The position numbers and the translations under genes are program-made. Below the pieces are notes generated by a model. It saw only the letters and a list, made by a program, of their open reading frames with translations, had not been told where the DNA came from and searched no databases. Below are positions 1 through 9,529 of a stretch of 64,000 bases of DNA, piece after piece. Each line of letters opens with the position of its first letter. Position 1 is the stretch's first letter. The stretch is from Lentzea albidocapillata subsp. violacea (lineage in GTDB: Bacteria > Actinomycetota > Actinomycetes > Mycobacteriales > Pseudonocardiaceae): the NCBI RefSeq assembly GCF_900100275.1, contig NZ_FNET01000005.1:124001-188000 (forward strand). The letters are read 5' to 3'.

Positions 1-1
1 G

Positions 2-928
2 GACAAGACCGACGTGCGGCATGTCGAGACCCTGACGAGTGCGTTGAGGGCTCTTGACCACGAATACGGTGGCGGTTCCTGCCGCGACGCCTGTGTCGCG
101 TTGCTGAACTGGGCGAACCCGCTGATCGACACCAGTTCGTCCGGGCAGGTCCTGCACCGGCTCCAGGTGGCCATCGCGGACCTGCACAACCTGGCCGGCT
201 GGGCGTCGTTCGACATGGGCCTGCTCGAGTCGGCGCACCTGCACTTCGGCCGTGCGATGGGCCTCGCGCGTGCGTCGGGCAACAGCGCGCTGGAAGCGAA
301 CATCCACTACCGGATGGGGCGCGTGCACCTGCACTACGAGCTGGCCGAGGACGCTTTGTCGTCGTTCCAACGGGGTTTGCCCATCGCGCAGGCCAGTGGG
401 TCCACGTTGGCCGTGTCGATCCTGCACGCCAACGAGGCGTGGGCGTTCGCGAAGATGGGCTCGGAAAGGCAGGCGCTGCGCCAGTTCGCGCGCGCCGAGG
501 ACGAGTTCCAGCGGTCCATGGCCGAGGACGCTCCGCCGTGGGCGCGGTTCTTCGACCTGGCCGACCTGGTGTCGATCGGCGGCATGGTGCACACCGAACT
601 CGCGCGCACGTGCGACGTGAAGTACGCGCGGTCGGCGATCCCGATGCTCACCAGGGCGATCTCCTCCGGGGGAGCGGAGGCGTCGCGCAGCCAGTCGTTC
701 CGGCTGGCCGCGCTCGCGATGAACTACCTGGTGCAGAACGAGGCCGAACAGGCGCGGGAGATCGGGGAACAGGCGATCGCGCTGTCCGGCCCGATCCGCT
801 CGGCGCGCACGCGGGATCGCATGCGGCCGTTGAAGCAGGAGGCGGAACGGTTGCGGGGCAACGAGGCCGCGGACGATCTGGCGTCACGCCTGGGGAAGTT
901 CATGACGACGTCGCGAGGCGCGGCCTGA
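2..928 (+). CDS. TPR-repeat regulatory protein, 5' truncated
   Basis: The reading frame is open to the left edge of the window, so the N-terminus is missing; the first in-window GTG (14) is unlikely to be the real start. What is visible is about 300 residues of helical, alanine-rich sequence with TPR-like repeats (for example around residues 65-150, with alternating A/G and aromatic positions). This layout is common in the C-terminal part of actinobacterial XRE-type helix-turn-helix proteins of about 400 residues, where the DNA-binding domain is at the N-terminus; that domain would lie outside the window, so the assignment is an inference. No catalytic motif is seen. The gene ends just before a strong hairpin. 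Confidence 0.6.
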   Translation, partial: DKTDVRHVETLTSALRALDHEYGGGSCRDACVALLNWANPLIDTSSSGQVLHRLQVAIADLHNLAGWASFDMGLLESAHLHFGRAMGLARASGNSALEANIHYRMGRVHLHYELAEDALSSFQRGLPIAQASGSTLAVSILHANEAWAFAKMGSERQALRQFARAEDEFQRSMAEDAPPWARFFDLADLVSIGGMVHTELARTCDVKYARSAIPMLTRAISSGGAEASRSQSFRLAALAMNYLVQNEAEQAREIGEQAIALSGPIRSARTRDRMRPLKQEAERLRGNEAADDLASRLGKFMTTSRGAA

Positions 929-935
929 GCTGGAA

Positions 936-986
936 GGTGTCACCGGGGCCCGAGGAGAGGTTTGGGCTTCGGACCCCGGCGACACC
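936..986 (+). terminator. Hairpin after the TPR gene
   Basis: Two 13-nt arms (936-948 and 974-986) are complementary with one mismatch. The hairpin begins 8 nt after the stop codon of the upstream gene and is followed by GTCTT. It probably ends the plus-strand transcript. Confidence 0.5.
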
Positions 987-1000
987 GTCTTAAGAGGAGC

Positions 1001-1027
1001 GGCGCCCCGCTGGGGGGCCAAGACGCC
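1001..1027 (-). terminator. Possible terminator of the small secreted protein gene
   Basis: GGCG-CCCC pairs with GGGG-CGCC across a short loop, 17 nt downstream of the minus-strand stop codon at 1044. No clear U-tract follows, so this is a weak call. Confidence 0.3.
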
Positions 1028-1043
1028 GCTCCGGCCTGGTGCC

Positions 1044-1481
1044 TCAGCAGCGGATGTCGGTGCGGACCCGGTAGGTCAGGGCGCCGGAGTTCCACTCCAC
1101 GTAGGCGGAGGTGCAGTCGCTCAGGGTGTTGGTGCCGCCCGACCACAGCTCCTGCTGGCGGTAACGGCCCTCCCGCAGACCCACGCGCCCGTACGGTTCG
1201 CGCGCGTCCTTCGAGTTCCACTGCTCGATCAGAACGAGCTCCGGGGTGTACGGGGCACCGCCGTTGTGGACGCTCGACCAGGTGTAGACGTAGGCCCAGT
1301 TCTTGCCGCAGCCCTTGAACTGCTTCACCGACGCCCACCGCTGCCCGTGGTCACCGACGTAGGCGGTGCTGCCGATCTGGGTGACGGGTCCGCAGCCGGG
1401 GGCGCTCTCGGCGACCGCGTTGGTGGCGGTGACCAGGCCGAGAAGCACGGCACCTGCGGCGATCAGTGCTGACCTCTTCAT
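1044..1481 (-). CDS. Small secreted protein of unknown function
   Basis: A 145-residue protein with a clear Sec signal peptide: MKRSALIAAGAVLLGL, then a cleavage site near ATNAVA-ES (about residue 24). The mature part of about 120 residues has four cysteines (near 30, 58, 122 and the last residue), consistent with disulfide bonds after export, and is rich in Trp, Tyr and Gly. I do not recognise the family. It is divergently transcribed from the AfsR-type regulator, with only 72 bp between the two starts, so the two genes may share control. Confidence 0.7.
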   Translation of the reverse strand: MKRSALIAAGAVLLGLVTATNAVAESAPGCGPVTQIGSTAYVGDHGQRWASVKQFKGCGKNWAYVYTWSSVHNGGAPYTPELVLIEQWNSKDAREPYGRVGLREGRYRQQELWSGGTNTLSDCTSAYVEWNSGALTYRVRTDIRC

Positions 1482-1504
1482 GGGCTGTGAGCATCACGAC
1501 GGCC

Positions 1505-1547
1505 GCTGACATTTCGCTGACACCTTGGGTTACCGGCTGGTTAGGAT
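1505..1547 (+). promoter_or_regulatory. SARP-like direct repeats and leaderless promoter of the AfsR-type gene
   Basis: GCTGACA occurs at 1505-1511 and again at 1516-1522, an 11-bp period with a 4-bp spacer, which is the geometry of SARP operator heptamers. The second copy contains CTGACA, usable as a -35, and TAGGAT at 1542-1547 fits a -10 with a 19-bp spacer. The ATG at 1554 begins 6 nt after the -10, so the transcript is probably leaderless. Binding by a SARP is inferred from spacing only. Confidence 0.45.
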
Positions 1548-1553
1548 CGGCTC

Positions 1554-4490
1554 ATGCAACGGCGGTGGGGGTTCAGGGTTCTCGGATCGTTGCAGGTCAT
1601 CGACTCGGGCCGGGCGGTGGAGCTGCGCTCGGCCAAACAGCGTGTCCTGCTCGCCGCGTTGCTGATGAAGGCAAACGCGCCGGTCTCGTCCTACGAGCTG
1701 ATGGAACACCTCTGGGGCGAAGAACCGTCAGGTTCGGCGCGCGCGACCCTGCAGACGTACGTCATGCGGTTGAGACAGTCGCTGGACGACCTGGCCGACC
1801 GCAACCTCGTCCGCACGTGGCCCACCGGCTACTCGATCCACGTCGAGGACGACCAGCTCGACCTGCTGACGTTCCAGCGGCTGCGTGCCGAGGCCCGCCG
1901 CGCGCCCGACCTGGAGACCGAGGCCCGCCTGCTCGGTGAGGCGGCGGCGTTGTGGCGCGGCCCCGCCCTGGACCAGGTGTCGTCGCTGCGGATGGAACAG
2001 ACCGACGTGCAGCGGCTCAACGAGCAGCGCTGGGAGGTGCTGGAACGCCGCAACGACGCCGAGTTGCAGCTGGGCCGGCACGACCAGATCGTCGACGAAC
2101 TGCGCTCGCTCGTCGCGGAACACCCACTGCGCGAACGCTTCTGGTACCAGCTGATGCTCGCGCTGCACCGCACCGGCCAGCAGGCGCAGGCGCTGGACGT
2201 CTACCGGCGGGCCAGCGACGTGCTCGCCGACGAGCTCGGCATCGACCCGAACGCCGAACTGCGCGCGCTGCACATGGAGGTGCTGGCGGGCTCCTGCGCG
2301 CCGGTCGCCGTCCAGTCCGGACCGTCGTGGCTGCCGCCCGCGGTCGGCGACTTCTCCGGGCGGTCCGACGAGGTGGCCCGCCTGACGGCCGGGTTGCGGG
2401 CCGGCGGGACGTGGACGATCACCGGACCCGGTGGCGTCGGCAAGACCTCGCTGGCCGTGCACTGCGCCCATGCCGTCCGGGACACGTTCCCGGACGGGCA
2501 GCTGTACCTGAACCTGCGCGGCGGTGAGCAGAGGCCCGTCGAACCCGCCGCTGCGCTGGACCGCCTGCTGCGAGGGCTCGGTGTCTCCGGTGGCGCGATT
2601 CCGTCCTCCGTGGAGGACCGGGTCGACCTGTACCGGGACCTGTTGTCGGACCGGCGGATCCTCGTCGTGCTGGACAACGCCGTGAACGAGGCCCAGGTGC
2701 GGCCGTTGCTGCCGGGAACCACCTCGGGTGCCGCGCTGGTGACCTCCCGGGCCGCGCTGGCCGGTCTGGAGGCCGCGCACGTGGTGCCGTTGGACGTGCT
2801 GCCGTCCACCGATGCGCTGGCGTTGCTGCGGGCCGCTGTCGGCGAGGCCCGCTGCGCGGCCGAACCCGTTGCGGCGCAGGAGATCGTGAACTACTGCGGC
2901 AAGCTGCCACTGGCGTTGCGGGTCGCGGCGGCCCGGCTGGTGGCGCGCCCGCACTGGCAGCTCGCGAAACTCGCCGGCCGGTTGTCCGACGAACGCCGCC
3001 GGTTCGACGAGTTGTCGCTGGGCGACCTCGACGTGCGGGCTTCGCTCGCGCTGTCCTACGACGGCCTGGGTGAGTCGCACCGGACCGCGTTCCGCCTGCT
3101 GTCGCTGGTCGACACACCGGACTTTCCCGCCTGGGTGGCGTCGCCGTTGCTGGGGCTGGACCTGGACGACGCGGAGGACCACGTCGAGGCGCTGGTCGAC
3201 GCCCGGCTGGTCGACTACGCGGGCCGCGATGCGCTGGGGCAGGTGCGTTATCGGCTGCATGACCTGTTGCGCGCCTTCGGCCGTGAGGCTGCCTCCGAAG
3301 TCCCGGCTGTTGCGCTGAAGGCGTTGTTCGAGCAGTGGCTCGACCTGGCGATGCGGGCCGACGTGGAGCTGCCGCACCAGGGCGTCCGGCTGGAACCCCT
3401 TGCGCTGGAACGGTTCGACCTCGGGGACGCGGCCGACTGGTTCGACGCGGAGTGGCTGAACATCCACGCCGTGATCACCCAGGCCGCGGCGCTGGGTCTC
3501 GGGCCGCTGGCCGCCGAGCTGGCGATCCGGTCGGCCGCGTTCTGCGACCTGCGGGCCCGGTTCGACGACTGGGAACACATCAACGCGCTGGGACTCTCCT
3601 GCGCGCCTGCCGCGCGTCGGCCGATGCTGTTCCAGCAGCGGGGAATCCTGCGGGCGCGGTTGCACGACTACGGTGCCGCGTCCGCGGACTTCCAGGCCGC
3701 GCAGGAAGGGTTCGCCGCCGCCGGTGACGTGTGGGGCGAGGCCTACGCCTGGTACGGCATGGGGTGGATGCACGAGTGGAGCGGGCGGTCCGCGGAGGCC
3801 CGTGAGGCGCATCGCGAGGCGATGACCCGGTTCGTCACCTCCAGCAATCCGCACGGTGAGATCGAAGTGCTGTGTTCGCTGGGCGCCATCGAGCGCCGCG
3901 CCGGCGGCCTCGCCGCCGCACAGGAGTACCTGGAACGGGCCAGGCGCGTCGCCGGGCAGCTGGGGGACGAGCAGAGCGAGCTGATGGCGACCCTCGAACT
4001 GGGGCGGCTGCACCAGTTCACGGGCGAACTGGCCGAGTCGGCCGCGTTCCTGCGGGCCTCGCTGGCCGCCGCGCAGAAGCTCGGCGATCCGGACCTGGCC
4101 GCCAACATCCGGCTGTTCCTGGCGGACACGCTGGTGCGGTCCGGGCAGGACTCCCTGGCCGAGGAGCAGCTGCGGCAGGCCTGGGAGTTCTTCGAGGAGC
4201 ACGACGACCGGCAGGGCCGCATCTGGGTGTGGCGCCTGAGGTCCGGGCTGGCCTCGTCGCCGGAGGAGGCGTTGCGGCTGGCCTCGCTGGCGATGGAGTC
4301 GGCGCGGGGGATGGGCTCGCCGCCCGAGTTCGGGCGGTCGTTGCGGGTGCTGGGGAACGCGCTGGAGCGGGCAGGGCGGGCCGACGAGGCCCGGGAGTAC
4401 TGGCAGCTGGCCGAGGAGACGCTGACGGCGGCCGGGTTCCAGGCTGAGGTCGACGAACTCCGTCACGCCACCAGCCCTGGTGCCGGCTGA
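1554..4490 (+). CDS. AfsR/SARP-family transcriptional regulator with NB-ARC and TPR domains
   Basis: A 978-residue regulator. Residues about 5-95 form an OmpR-type winged-helix DNA-binding domain; residues about 100-245 form the bacterial transcriptional activation domain (BTAD). An NB-ARC/STAND ATPase follows, with the P-loop GPGGVGKTS at 291-299 and a Walker B-like RILVVLDNA near 360. The C-terminal third (about 660-970) is TPR-like. This domain order is that of AfsR-type activators of secondary metabolism and development. The ATG at 1554 lies 6 nt after a TAGGAT -10 box and has no Shine-Dalgarno sequence. The target is not evident: no biosynthetic cluster adjoins it apart from the small secreted protein gene across the promoter. 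Confidence 0.9.
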   Translation: MQRRWGFRVLGSLQVIDSGRAVELRSAKQRVLLAALLMKANAPVSSYELMEHLWGEEPSGSARATLQTYVMRLRQSLDDLADRNLVRTWPTGYSIHVEDDQLDLLTFQRLRAEARRAPDLETEARLLGEAAALWRGPALDQVSSLRMEQTDVQRLNEQRWEVLERRNDAELQLGRHDQIVDELRSLVAEHPLRERFWYQLMLALHRTGQQAQALDVYRRASDVLADELGIDPNAELRALHMEVLAGSCAPVAVQSGPSWLPPAVGDFSGRSDEVARLTAGLRAGGTWTITGPGGVGKTSLAVHCAHAVRDTFPDGQLYLNLRGGEQRPVEPAAALDRLLRGLGVSGGAIPSSVEDRVDLYRDLLSDRRILVVLDNAVNEAQVRPLLPGTTSGAALVTSRAALAGLEAAHVVPLDVLPSTDALALLRAAVGEARCAAEPVAAQEIVNYCGKLPLALRVAAARLVARPHWQLAKLAGRLSDERRRFDELSLGDLDVRASLALSYDGLGESHRTAFRLLSLVDTPDFPAWVASPLLGLDLDDAEDHVEALVDARLVDYAGRDALGQVRYRLHDLLRAFGREAASEVPAVALKALFEQWLDLAMRADVELPHQGVRLEPLALERFDLGDAADWFDAEWLNIHAVITQAAALGLGPLAAELAIRSAAFCDLRARFDDWEHINALGLSCAPAARRPMLFQQRGILRARLHDYGAASADFQAAQEGFAAAGDVWGEAYAWYGMGWMHEWSGRSAEAREAHREAMTRFVTSSNPHGEIEVLCSLGAIERRAGGLAAAQEYLERARRVAGQLGDEQSELMATLELGRLHQFTGELAESAAFLRASLAAAQKLGDPDLAANIRLFLADTLVRSGQDSLAEEQLRQAWEFFEEHDDRQGRIWVWRLRSGLASSPEEALRLASLAMESARGMGSPPEFGRSLRVLGNALERAGRADEAREYWQLAEETLTAAGFQAEVDELRHATSPGAG

Positions 4491-4526
4491 GGATCGTTGC
4501 CGCGCTCGGCCCGGTGCGGGCGTTGG

Positions 4527-4558
4527 TGCCAGGCGACGGGCACGGGTGTCGCCTGGCA
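4527..4558. terminator. Bidirectional terminator between convergent genes
   Basis: A perfect 11-bp inverted repeat (TGCCAGGCGAC / GTCGCCTGGCA) lies between the AfsR-type gene and the convergent ferredoxin gene. It can end transcription from both sides. Confidence 0.65.
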
Positions 4559-4578
4559 GCTCATCAACGCAGGGCGGA

Positions 4579-4770
4579 TCAGCTGATCGTGATCGCGCCC
4601 GCCGGGCAGAGGTTCGCCGCTTCCTCAGCGGTGGCCTCGTGCGCGGCGTCGGGCTGCTCGACGAGGAGTACGACCGTGCCGTCCTCGTCGTTCTGGTCGA
4701 ACAGGTCCGGGTCTGTCAGCACGCACATTCCCGAACCGCAGCACTTCGTCTGGTCGACGGAAATCTTCAT
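4579..4770 (-). CDS. 3Fe-4S ferredoxin, P450 redox partner
   Basis: A 63-residue ferredoxin. The cluster ligands are Cys10 and Cys16 (in KCCGSGMC) and Cys55 followed by Pro, the C-x5-C...C-P pattern of the single-cluster 3Fe-4S ferredoxins that serve actinobacterial P450s. Its ATG overlaps the TGA of the upstream P450 as ATGA, so the two are translationally coupled, which strongly suggests that it feeds electrons to that P450. No ferredoxin reductase gene is seen in the window; a reductase encoded elsewhere would be needed. Confidence 0.92.
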   Translation of the reverse strand: MKISVDQTKCCGSGMCVLTDPDLFDQNDEDGTVVLLVEQPDAAHEATAEEAANLCPAGAITIS

Positions 4771-5975
4771 GCCGACCACGCTACTGGCAGCGAGTGGACC
4801 CCGTAGATCCCCATGTCGGTGCGCAGCGGCACCTCCTCGGGGTCGACGTCGAGGCGCAGGTCCGGGAACTCCTGGAACAGCTTGGAGAAACCGATCCTCA
4901 TCTCGATGCGGGCCAGCTGCTGGCCCAGGCACTGGTGGATGCCGTGTCCGAACGCCACGTGGCCGCTGGCCGGGCGGCGCAGGTCCAGTTCCTCGGGGTT
5001 GCCGGGGAACTTCTCCGGGTCGCGGTTCGCCGTCGGCACGTGCATCAGCACGGTGTCGCCCGCTTCGATCAGGTGCCCGTCGATCTCCACGTCCTCGGTG
5101 GCGGTGCGCACCGGTCCGAAGTGGATGATCGACAGGTACCGCATCAGCTCCTCGACGGCGTTGTCGACGACCTCCGGCTCGTCGCGCAGGATCTTGAGCT
5201 GGTCCGGGTGCTGTAGCAGCGCGTACGTGCCGAGGCCCAGCATGTTCGCCGTGGTCTCGTGGCCCGCCAGCAGGAGCAGCAGCGCCATGTTCGACGCTTC
5301 CTCGTCGGTCGGCTCCCCGGTGGCGAGCAGGTCGCTGATCATGTCGTCGCCTGGGTCCGCCTTCTTGCGGACGATCAGCTCGCGCATGAACTCCTGGATG
5401 CGCGCCATGGCGTCCATGGCCTCTTCGAACGTCGACTCCAGGCTGAGCAGCTTCGTCGTGTCGTCCTGGAACCTGTGCTTCTCGTCGTAGTCGACGCCGA
5501 GGATCGCGCAGATCACCAGTGACGGCACGGGAAGCGCGAACTCCTTCACGAGGTCCGCCCTGCCGTCGAACGACCGCAGGTGCTTGAGCTGGTCATCGAC
5601 GATCGTGCCGATCCACTCGGACAGCTGGTTCATCCGCCGGACCGTGAACTGGCCCTGCAGCATCTTGCGCAGCCGGGTGTGGTCCGGCGGGTCCTGGCTC
5701 AGGAACATGCCCGGTTCGACCTTGCGCCTCTCCGGTGGCGCCTCCCCCTGGAACCTGACGTCCAGCATGTGATGCCTGGCCGGGTCGTTCGTGAACTTCG
5801 GACTCCCCAGGATCTCGCGGACCTGGTGATGGCCGGTGACGAGCCAGCCGACGTGTCCGTCGGCGAACTTCAGCCTGCTGATGCGGGCCTGCTCGCGGAT
5901 CCGGGTCACCTCGGCGGGCGGGTCGAACGGGTGCTGGCGCGTGGTGGGCAGTTCGTCGGAGATCAGTTCGGTCAT
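4767..5975 (-). CDS. Cytochrome P450, CYP105-like
   Basis: A 402-residue soluble P450. The I-helix oxygen-binding motif AGHETT is at 237-242, the ExxR motif (ELMR) at 276-279 and the heme-binding loop FGHGIHQC carries Cys349. The C-terminal GVHSLPVAW resembles the CYP105 family, known for broad oxidation of drugs and macrolides. I chose the ATG at 5975 because GGGAGG lies 8 nt upstream; a GTG at 5984 would overlap that site. The gene follows the ABC-F gene by about 30 nt on the same strand and overlaps the ferredoxin gene, so TetR, ABC-F, P450 and ferredoxin look like one resistance or detoxification unit. The substrate is unknown. Confidence 0.92.
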   Translation of the reverse strand: MTELISDELPTTRQHPFDPPAEVTRIREQARISRLKFADGHVGWLVTGHHQVREILGSPKFTNDPARHHMLDVRFQGEAPPERRKVEPGMFLSQDPPDHTRLRKMLQGQFTVRRMNQLSEWIGTIVDDQLKHLRSFDGRADLVKEFALPVPSLVICAILGVDYDEKHRFQDDTTKLLSLESTFEEAMDAMARIQEFMRELIVRKKADPGDDMISDLLATGEPTDEEASNMALLLLLAGHETTANMLGLGTYALLQHPDQLKILRDEPEVVDNAVEELMRYLSIIHFGPVRTATEDVEIDGHLIEAGDTVLMHVPTANRDPEKFPGNPEELDLRRPASGHVAFGHGIHQCLGQQLARIEMRIGFSKLFQEFPDLRLDVDPEEVPLRTDMGIYGVHSLPVAWSA

Positions 5976-6006
5976 CTCGCACACCTCCCAGTGCTCGGCA
6001 GAGGAC

Positions 6007-7566
<1,560 letters not shown>

Positions 7567-7626
7567 GGGGATCCTCTTCTGGGTACGCGAAATCAGGACA
7601 TGTTGCGCGGTGGCACACGTCCGTGA
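7567..7626 (-). promoter_or_regulatory. Predicted attenuator between leader peptide and ABC-F gene
   Basis: On the minus strand the leader stop codon is followed by a hairpin (arms 7622-7615 and 7603-7596, 8 bp with one G-U pair). The SD stretch AGAAGA (7580-7575) is complementary to TCTTCT in the leader codons (7640-7635), with CCCC (7570-7567) facing GGGG (7644-7641). As an alternative, GTACCC (7586-7581) can pair with leader GGGTAC (7650-7645). A ribosome stalled on the leader would free the SD. The pairing is seen; the mechanism is inferred. Confidence 0.5.
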
Positions 7627-7659
7627 TCAGAGGTAGAAGACCCCGTACCCGAATCCCAT
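7627..7659 (-). CDS. 10-codon leader peptide of the ABC-F gene
   Basis: ATG followed by nine sense codons and TGA gives MGFGYGVFYL. It is only 14 nt downstream of the tetR stop codon and 60 nt upstream of the ABC-F start. The peptide is short, aromatic and glycine-rich, as expected of drug-sensing stalling peptides. The codons GGG-TCT-TCT (spanning Gly6, Val7, Phe8 and Tyr9) are those that can pair with the ABC-F ribosome binding site. There is no good Shine-Dalgarno sequence (GTGGG is the closest), so initiation efficiency is uncertain. Confidence 0.5.
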   Translation of the reverse strand: MGFGYGVFYL

Positions 7660-7673
7660 GAAACCCACGGTAC

Positions 7674-8204
7674 CTACGGTCGCAACGCTTTTTCGACCGC
7701 CGCCTTCAGGTCCCGCACGCTCTCCTCGGTGCCCGGTGCCGGCCCGACCGTGCTGCCGCCACCGACGAGCCGGTAGAAGAGCAGGCCCTCCAGGAACGCG
7801 GTGAAGTGCGCGCCCGCCCGTTCGGGATCCTGGTGGCCCAGCATCTTCGCGATCGCGGTGGCCTGCTCGCGAGGCGAGTGGACCATGATCGGCCTGAGCT
7901 CGGGGTGGTGTGTGGCCTCGAGCATCGCCGAGTACCTCGCGAGCGTCCTGTTCCGCTCGACGAGCCAGCTGTCGAGCGTTCTGGCGATGCTGCCCGCGAC
8001 GTCGTCCGGATCGGGCACGAAGCGTTCCTGGTCCGCGAGCCGTTCGACGAACCCCTCGATCAACGCCTTGCGCGTGCGGAAGTACGCGCTCGTGGAGCCC
8101 TCCGGCAGGCCGGCGCGGCGGTCGACCGCGCGGTGGGTGAGCCCGCGCATGCCCTGCTCGGCGACGAGCTGGATCGCGGCGTCGGTGATGAGGTCTCTGC
8201 GCAC
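7674..8204 (-). CDS. TetR-family transcriptional regulator
   Basis: A 176-residue TetR protein. The N-terminal helix-turn-helix spans about residues 5-50, with LTHRAVDRRAGLPEGSTSAYF as the recognition segment. The C-terminal ligand-binding domain has no distinguishing motif. The GTG at 8204 is chosen because upstream extension would run through the operators. It is divergent from the flavin monooxygenase gene, and three copies of a CTACAnCTGTAG-type palindrome sit between the starts, so it most likely represses both that gene and itself, and possibly the downstream ABC-F/P450/ferredoxin genes through read-through. Confidence 0.88.
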   Translation of the reverse strand: MRRDLITDAAIQLVAEQGMRGLTHRAVDRRAGLPEGSTSAYFRTRKALIEGFVERLADQERFVPDPDDVAGSIARTLDSWLVERNRTLARYSAMLEATHHPELRPIMVHSPREQATAIAKMLGHQDPERAGAHFTAFLEGLLFYRLVGGGSTVGPAPGTEESVRDLKAAVEKALRP

Positions 8205-8220
8205 TGTGGTCCCAATCTCT

Positions 8221-8263
8221 CTACAGCTGTAGTCTACGGCTGTAGAGTCTTCTACATCTGTAG
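8221..8263. promoter_or_regulatory. Triple palindromic TetR operator
   Basis: CTACAGCTGTAG (8221-8232, perfect palindrome), CTACGGCTGTAG (8234-8245) and CTACATCTGTAG (8252-8263) lie in a row between divergent tetR and monooxygenase genes. The centres are 13 and 18 bp apart. The last copy ends directly at the SD sequence AGGAGG of the monooxygenase gene. Confidence 0.75.
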
Positions 8264-8273
8264 AGGAGGAACG

Positions 8274-9347
8274 ATGAAGGCGATCGTGGTGGGTGGCGGC
8301 ATCGGCGGGCTGGCGGCGGCGGTGTCCTTGCGGCGCGTCGGCTGGGAGGTCGTCGTCCACGAACGCGCGGCCACGTTCGGCGAGATCGGCGCGGGCGTGG
8401 GCGTGATGCCGAACGCGCTGCGGGCGCTGGAGTGGATGGGTCTCGCCGGCGAGGCCCGCCGCCTGGGCACACCGCGGGTGTCCGGTGGTGTCAGGGCGTC
8501 TGACGGGCGCTGGCTCGTGCATCTGCCCGGCATCGGCCAGGAGAAGGTCATCGCCATGCACCGCGCCGATCTGCACGGCGTTCTGCTGCGCGCACTACCG
8601 CCCGAGGTTCTTTTCAACAACGTCGAGGTGACCAGCGTCGACGAACTGGACGCGGACCTCGTGGTGGCGGCGGACGGCATCAACAGCCGCCTCCGCGCGG
8701 AACTGCTGCCCGACGCGCCGGGACCGGTGTACGCGGGGGCCACGGCGTGGCGAGGGGTGGCGCCGGGGCCTTACGAGCTGCCGATCTCGCAGACACTCGG
8801 TCCCGGCGGCGAGGCGGGCATCCTGCCGCTGGGCGACGGCCGGGTCTGCTGGTACGTCGCGGCCGTCGCGCCGCCGTCGGCCGACCTGGACCCGATGGCG
8901 TTGTTCGCCGGCTGGCACGACCCGCTGCCGGAACTGCTGGCGTCGACCCCGGACGTGATCCGGCACGACATCTACGAACTGCCGTTGCTGCCCACGTTCG
9001 TGCGGGGCCGGGTGGCGCTGCTGGGCGATGCCGCACACGCGATGACGCCGTACCTCGGGCAGGGGGCGTGCATGGCGTTGGAGGACGCGGTCACGCTGGC
9101 CGCGGTCGACGGTGATCTCGCGCGCTACGACGCATTGCGGCGGCCGCGCGCCCAGTCCGTGTGGAAAGGCTCTCGAATGGCGGGGAAGTTCGGGATCGAG
9201 GTCCGCTCGCCCATGGCGCTGGCGTTGCGGAACTTCGCTTTCCGGTCATTGCCGGCTTCCTTGGCAGTACGCGGGATGACTCGCTTCTCCGCGTGGGAGG
9301 TGCCCGCCGAAGTTCACTCGAACGGGTCGAATCCGGTGGTGAACTGA
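8274..9347 (+). CDS. FAD-dependent monooxygenase (class A, PHBH fold)
   Basis: A 357-residue flavoprotein. The N-terminal Rossmann motif GGGIGGLAAAVSLRR (residues 7-21) binds the ADP part of FAD; DLVVAADGINS corresponds to the DG motif region, and LLGDAAHAMTPYLGQG near 240-260 is the GD motif contacting the flavin. This is the single-component NAD(P)H-dependent aromatic hydroxylase fold, also found in tetracycline- and rifamycin-modifying enzymes; the substrate is unknown. The ATG at 8274 has AGGAGG at a good distance, right after the triple operator, so expression is probably induced when the divergent TetR protein binds its ligand. Confidence 0.88.
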   Translation: MKAIVVGGGIGGLAAAVSLRRVGWEVVVHERAATFGEIGAGVGVMPNALRALEWMGLAGEARRLGTPRVSGGVRASDGRWLVHLPGIGQEKVIAMHRADLHGVLLRALPPEVLFNNVEVTSVDELDADLVVAADGINSRLRAELLPDAPGPVYAGATAWRGVAPGPYELPISQTLGPGGEAGILPLGDGRVCWYVAAVAPPSADLDPMALFAGWHDPLPELLASTPDVIRHDIYELPLLPTFVRGRVALLGDAAHAMTPYLGQGACMALEDAVTLAAVDGDLARYDALRRPRAQSVWKGSRMAGKFGIEVRSPMALALRNFAFRSLPASLAVRGMTRFSAWEVPAEVHSNGSNPVVN

Positions 9348-9529
9348 ATCACTGGTCAATGTTTGGTGTCGGCGCGATAACGGTCCAGAACCACCCTTTG
9401 TCGCGCCCTTTGTCACCCGGTCGCGGTATCAAGTACTTGCTGAGCGTGTCGGATGCGCTCCAGTGATCCAGATGGCGTAGCGCGACAGGCGGTTCCTCCT
9501 CCACGAAAGCGCAACTACGGTGCCTCGCC

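Noticed and set aside
1728-4466. A 912-codon open frame on the minus strand opposite the AfsR-type gene
   Set aside because: It is a high-GC antisense shadow: biased to Arg, Gln, Pro and Gly, with no recognisable domain, whereas the plus strand has clear BTAD, P-loop and TPR features.
4767-5975. P450s at 4.8 and 57.6 kb as parts of a biosynthetic gene cluster
   Set aside because: No polyketide, peptide or terpene synthase adjoins either of them; the first fits a resistance unit better.
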